Source: Cordylochernes scorpioides (taxonomy: Eukaryota > Arthropoda > Arachnida > Pseudoscorpiones > Chernetidae). Taken from it: a DNA stretch of 64,000 nt. The notes below the pieces were generated by a model. It did not search any database. It worked only from the letters and a program-made list of their open reading frames with translations, and was not told where the DNA came from. Below are positions 63,221 through 64,000 of this stretch, in pieces (within the stretch, counting starts at the first letter, position 1; each line of letters begins with the position of its first letter). The stretch lies in the NCBI GenBank assembly GCA_030710605.1, contig CP092879.1, positions 42,031,008 to 42,095,007 on the forward strand, written 5' to 3'. The translations under genes and the position numbers were made by a program.

Positions 63221-63443
63221 GTCTATATCAGGAGTCGGTAAACTGCGGCTTACGAGCCACATGCTGCTCTCTGGATGTGAAACTGCGGCTCTTTATATAG
63301 TTCCATACGTAAATATTATTTATTCGAGCACTATTTATTGTTGACAAAAAACAATTTTGTAGCTCTTTAAAAAATTTGAAATTTTGTAAATTGTGATTTT
63401 TGACTCTTCTGACTCAAAAGTTTGTCAACCCCATGGTCTATAT
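63221..63443. mobile_element. hAT-type MITE with 8-bp TSD
   Basis: The element is 63229-63435 (207 bp), flanked by perfect 8-bp GTCTATAT (63221-63228 and 63436-63443). TIRs CAGGAGTCGGTAAAC and, read inverted, CATGGGGTTGACAAAC. GCGGCTTACGAGCCACATGC and GCGGCTCTTTA are internal. An 8-bp duplication and CAGGGGTCGGC-like ends are typical of hAT elements. No transposase. Confidence 0.85.
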
Positions 63444-63444
63444 C

Positions 63445-64000
63445 GTTCCATTTTAGGTCATGAAAGTAGAAAAGAAGGGTGGTATTCTGTTAATAAAGAC
63501 CAGTCAGAATCTGGAGAGGATAGGAAGTCCATGAAGAAGGTCCCGTCAAGATGTCGAGTGGTCCGTGAGAAGGAAGGATCTCAAGCACGGCGCCGTCTGC
63601 CAAAATAAACTCCATTATCTGACACCATCTCGACAAACTGACAAAGCCGCACGTCCCCCCAGGACCCAAGCGGTCTCCTTTATCCACTTTTTACAGCGGA
63701 AGCTTCCCCTACTCGATTGTCTCTAATTTTCCTATCACACAAGTTTCATCCCCGCAGAACTTTCTCTTCTTTTGTTTGGCACAAGATTTCCCCAACGGAT
63801 ATCTTCTACTTTTAAACTAAATATTAATATCAAATGTGATACCTAGAAGTTTTTTATGTATAAATGTTTGGTTTGAAGTGTTAAAATTTCATTTTTTTAA
63901 TCTATAATTAGTATAAAACACTTTCTATAGTTACTAAGAATTAAAGAAAATCTGTTTGGAGGATCTTACTACCTTTGTTTAAAATAAAAATATGTCAACA
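63445..64000. other. GC-richer segment (63450-63720), then AT-rich end
   Basis: 63450-63604 has a possible acceptor (CATTTTAG) and an open frame ending at an in-frame stop with AATAAA-like sequence just after, but two frames are comparably open and no protein family is recognisable. The remainder shows nothing. Confidence 0.25.

Noticed and set aside
63450-63604. Terminal coding exon
   Set aside because: An acceptor-like site and an open frame exist, but two frames are similarly open and neither resembles a known protein.

Overview
The window is AT-rich invertebrate-type nuclear DNA made almost entirely of transposable elements and their debris. It holds Penelope-like elements (PLEs), Tc1/mariner, Helitron, Ty3/gypsy and LINE sequences, a tRNA-derived SINE, a hAT-type MITE, minisatellites and many small palindromic repeats. 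There is no operon structure, and no host gene can be called with confidence; two short exon-like stretches (1943-2068 and 39181-39322, both minus strand) are the best candidates. The mobilome looks metazoan, possibly arthropod, but the species cannot be fixed from the sequence.

Layout. 1-14484: dispersed repeats, SINEs, a ~300-bp tandem repeat and long AT-rich stretches. 14485-18119: a PLE with an intact RT plus GIY-YIG ORF and an inverted 3' arm. 18120-23040: a minisatellite and a repeat copy (family E) split by a Helitron. 23041-26366: a second, frameshifted PLE with an inverted arm. 26367-33200: foldback elements, a 38-bp minisatellite and a small cluster of mariner MITEs. 33225-34643: an apparently complete Tc1-like transposon sitting inside the target-site duplication (TSD) of a foldback element. 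34647-46900: many family A, B, C, E and K miniature elements, Helitron pieces and a SINE. 46905-57950: a long-TIR mariner interrupted by a LINE/gypsy composite, itself interrupted by a Helitron and by another mariner. 57951-64000: a cluster of hammerhead-bearing elements, further foldbacks and a hAT MITE.

Main result. The two PLEs share one architecture: a 3' segment repeated in inverted orientation so both 3' ends face outward, a one-sided unpaired tail of about 27-36 nt, and a perfect 15-bp TSD. At least eight unrelated-looking miniature insertions (families A, B, C, E, H, K and a PLE-terminus miniature) show the same signature: palindromic arms, a one-sided tail of about 25-50 nt and an 11-15-bp TSD. 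Several empty sites can be read directly from the sequence. This suggests one PLE-type machinery mobilises a large set of short non-autonomous elements.

Many of these elements carry hammerhead-ribozyme sequence. Family A has two complete type I cores (58531-58572 minus, 58877-58918 plus). PLE termini carry a related motif with one core substitution. Family E has every conserved hammerhead residue and three covarying stems, but the three core strands occur in an order (cleavage strand, GAAA strand, CUGAUGA strand) that no cyclic permutation of the usual hammerhead gives. If real this would be a pseudoknotted hammerhead, and it is the most novel signal here.
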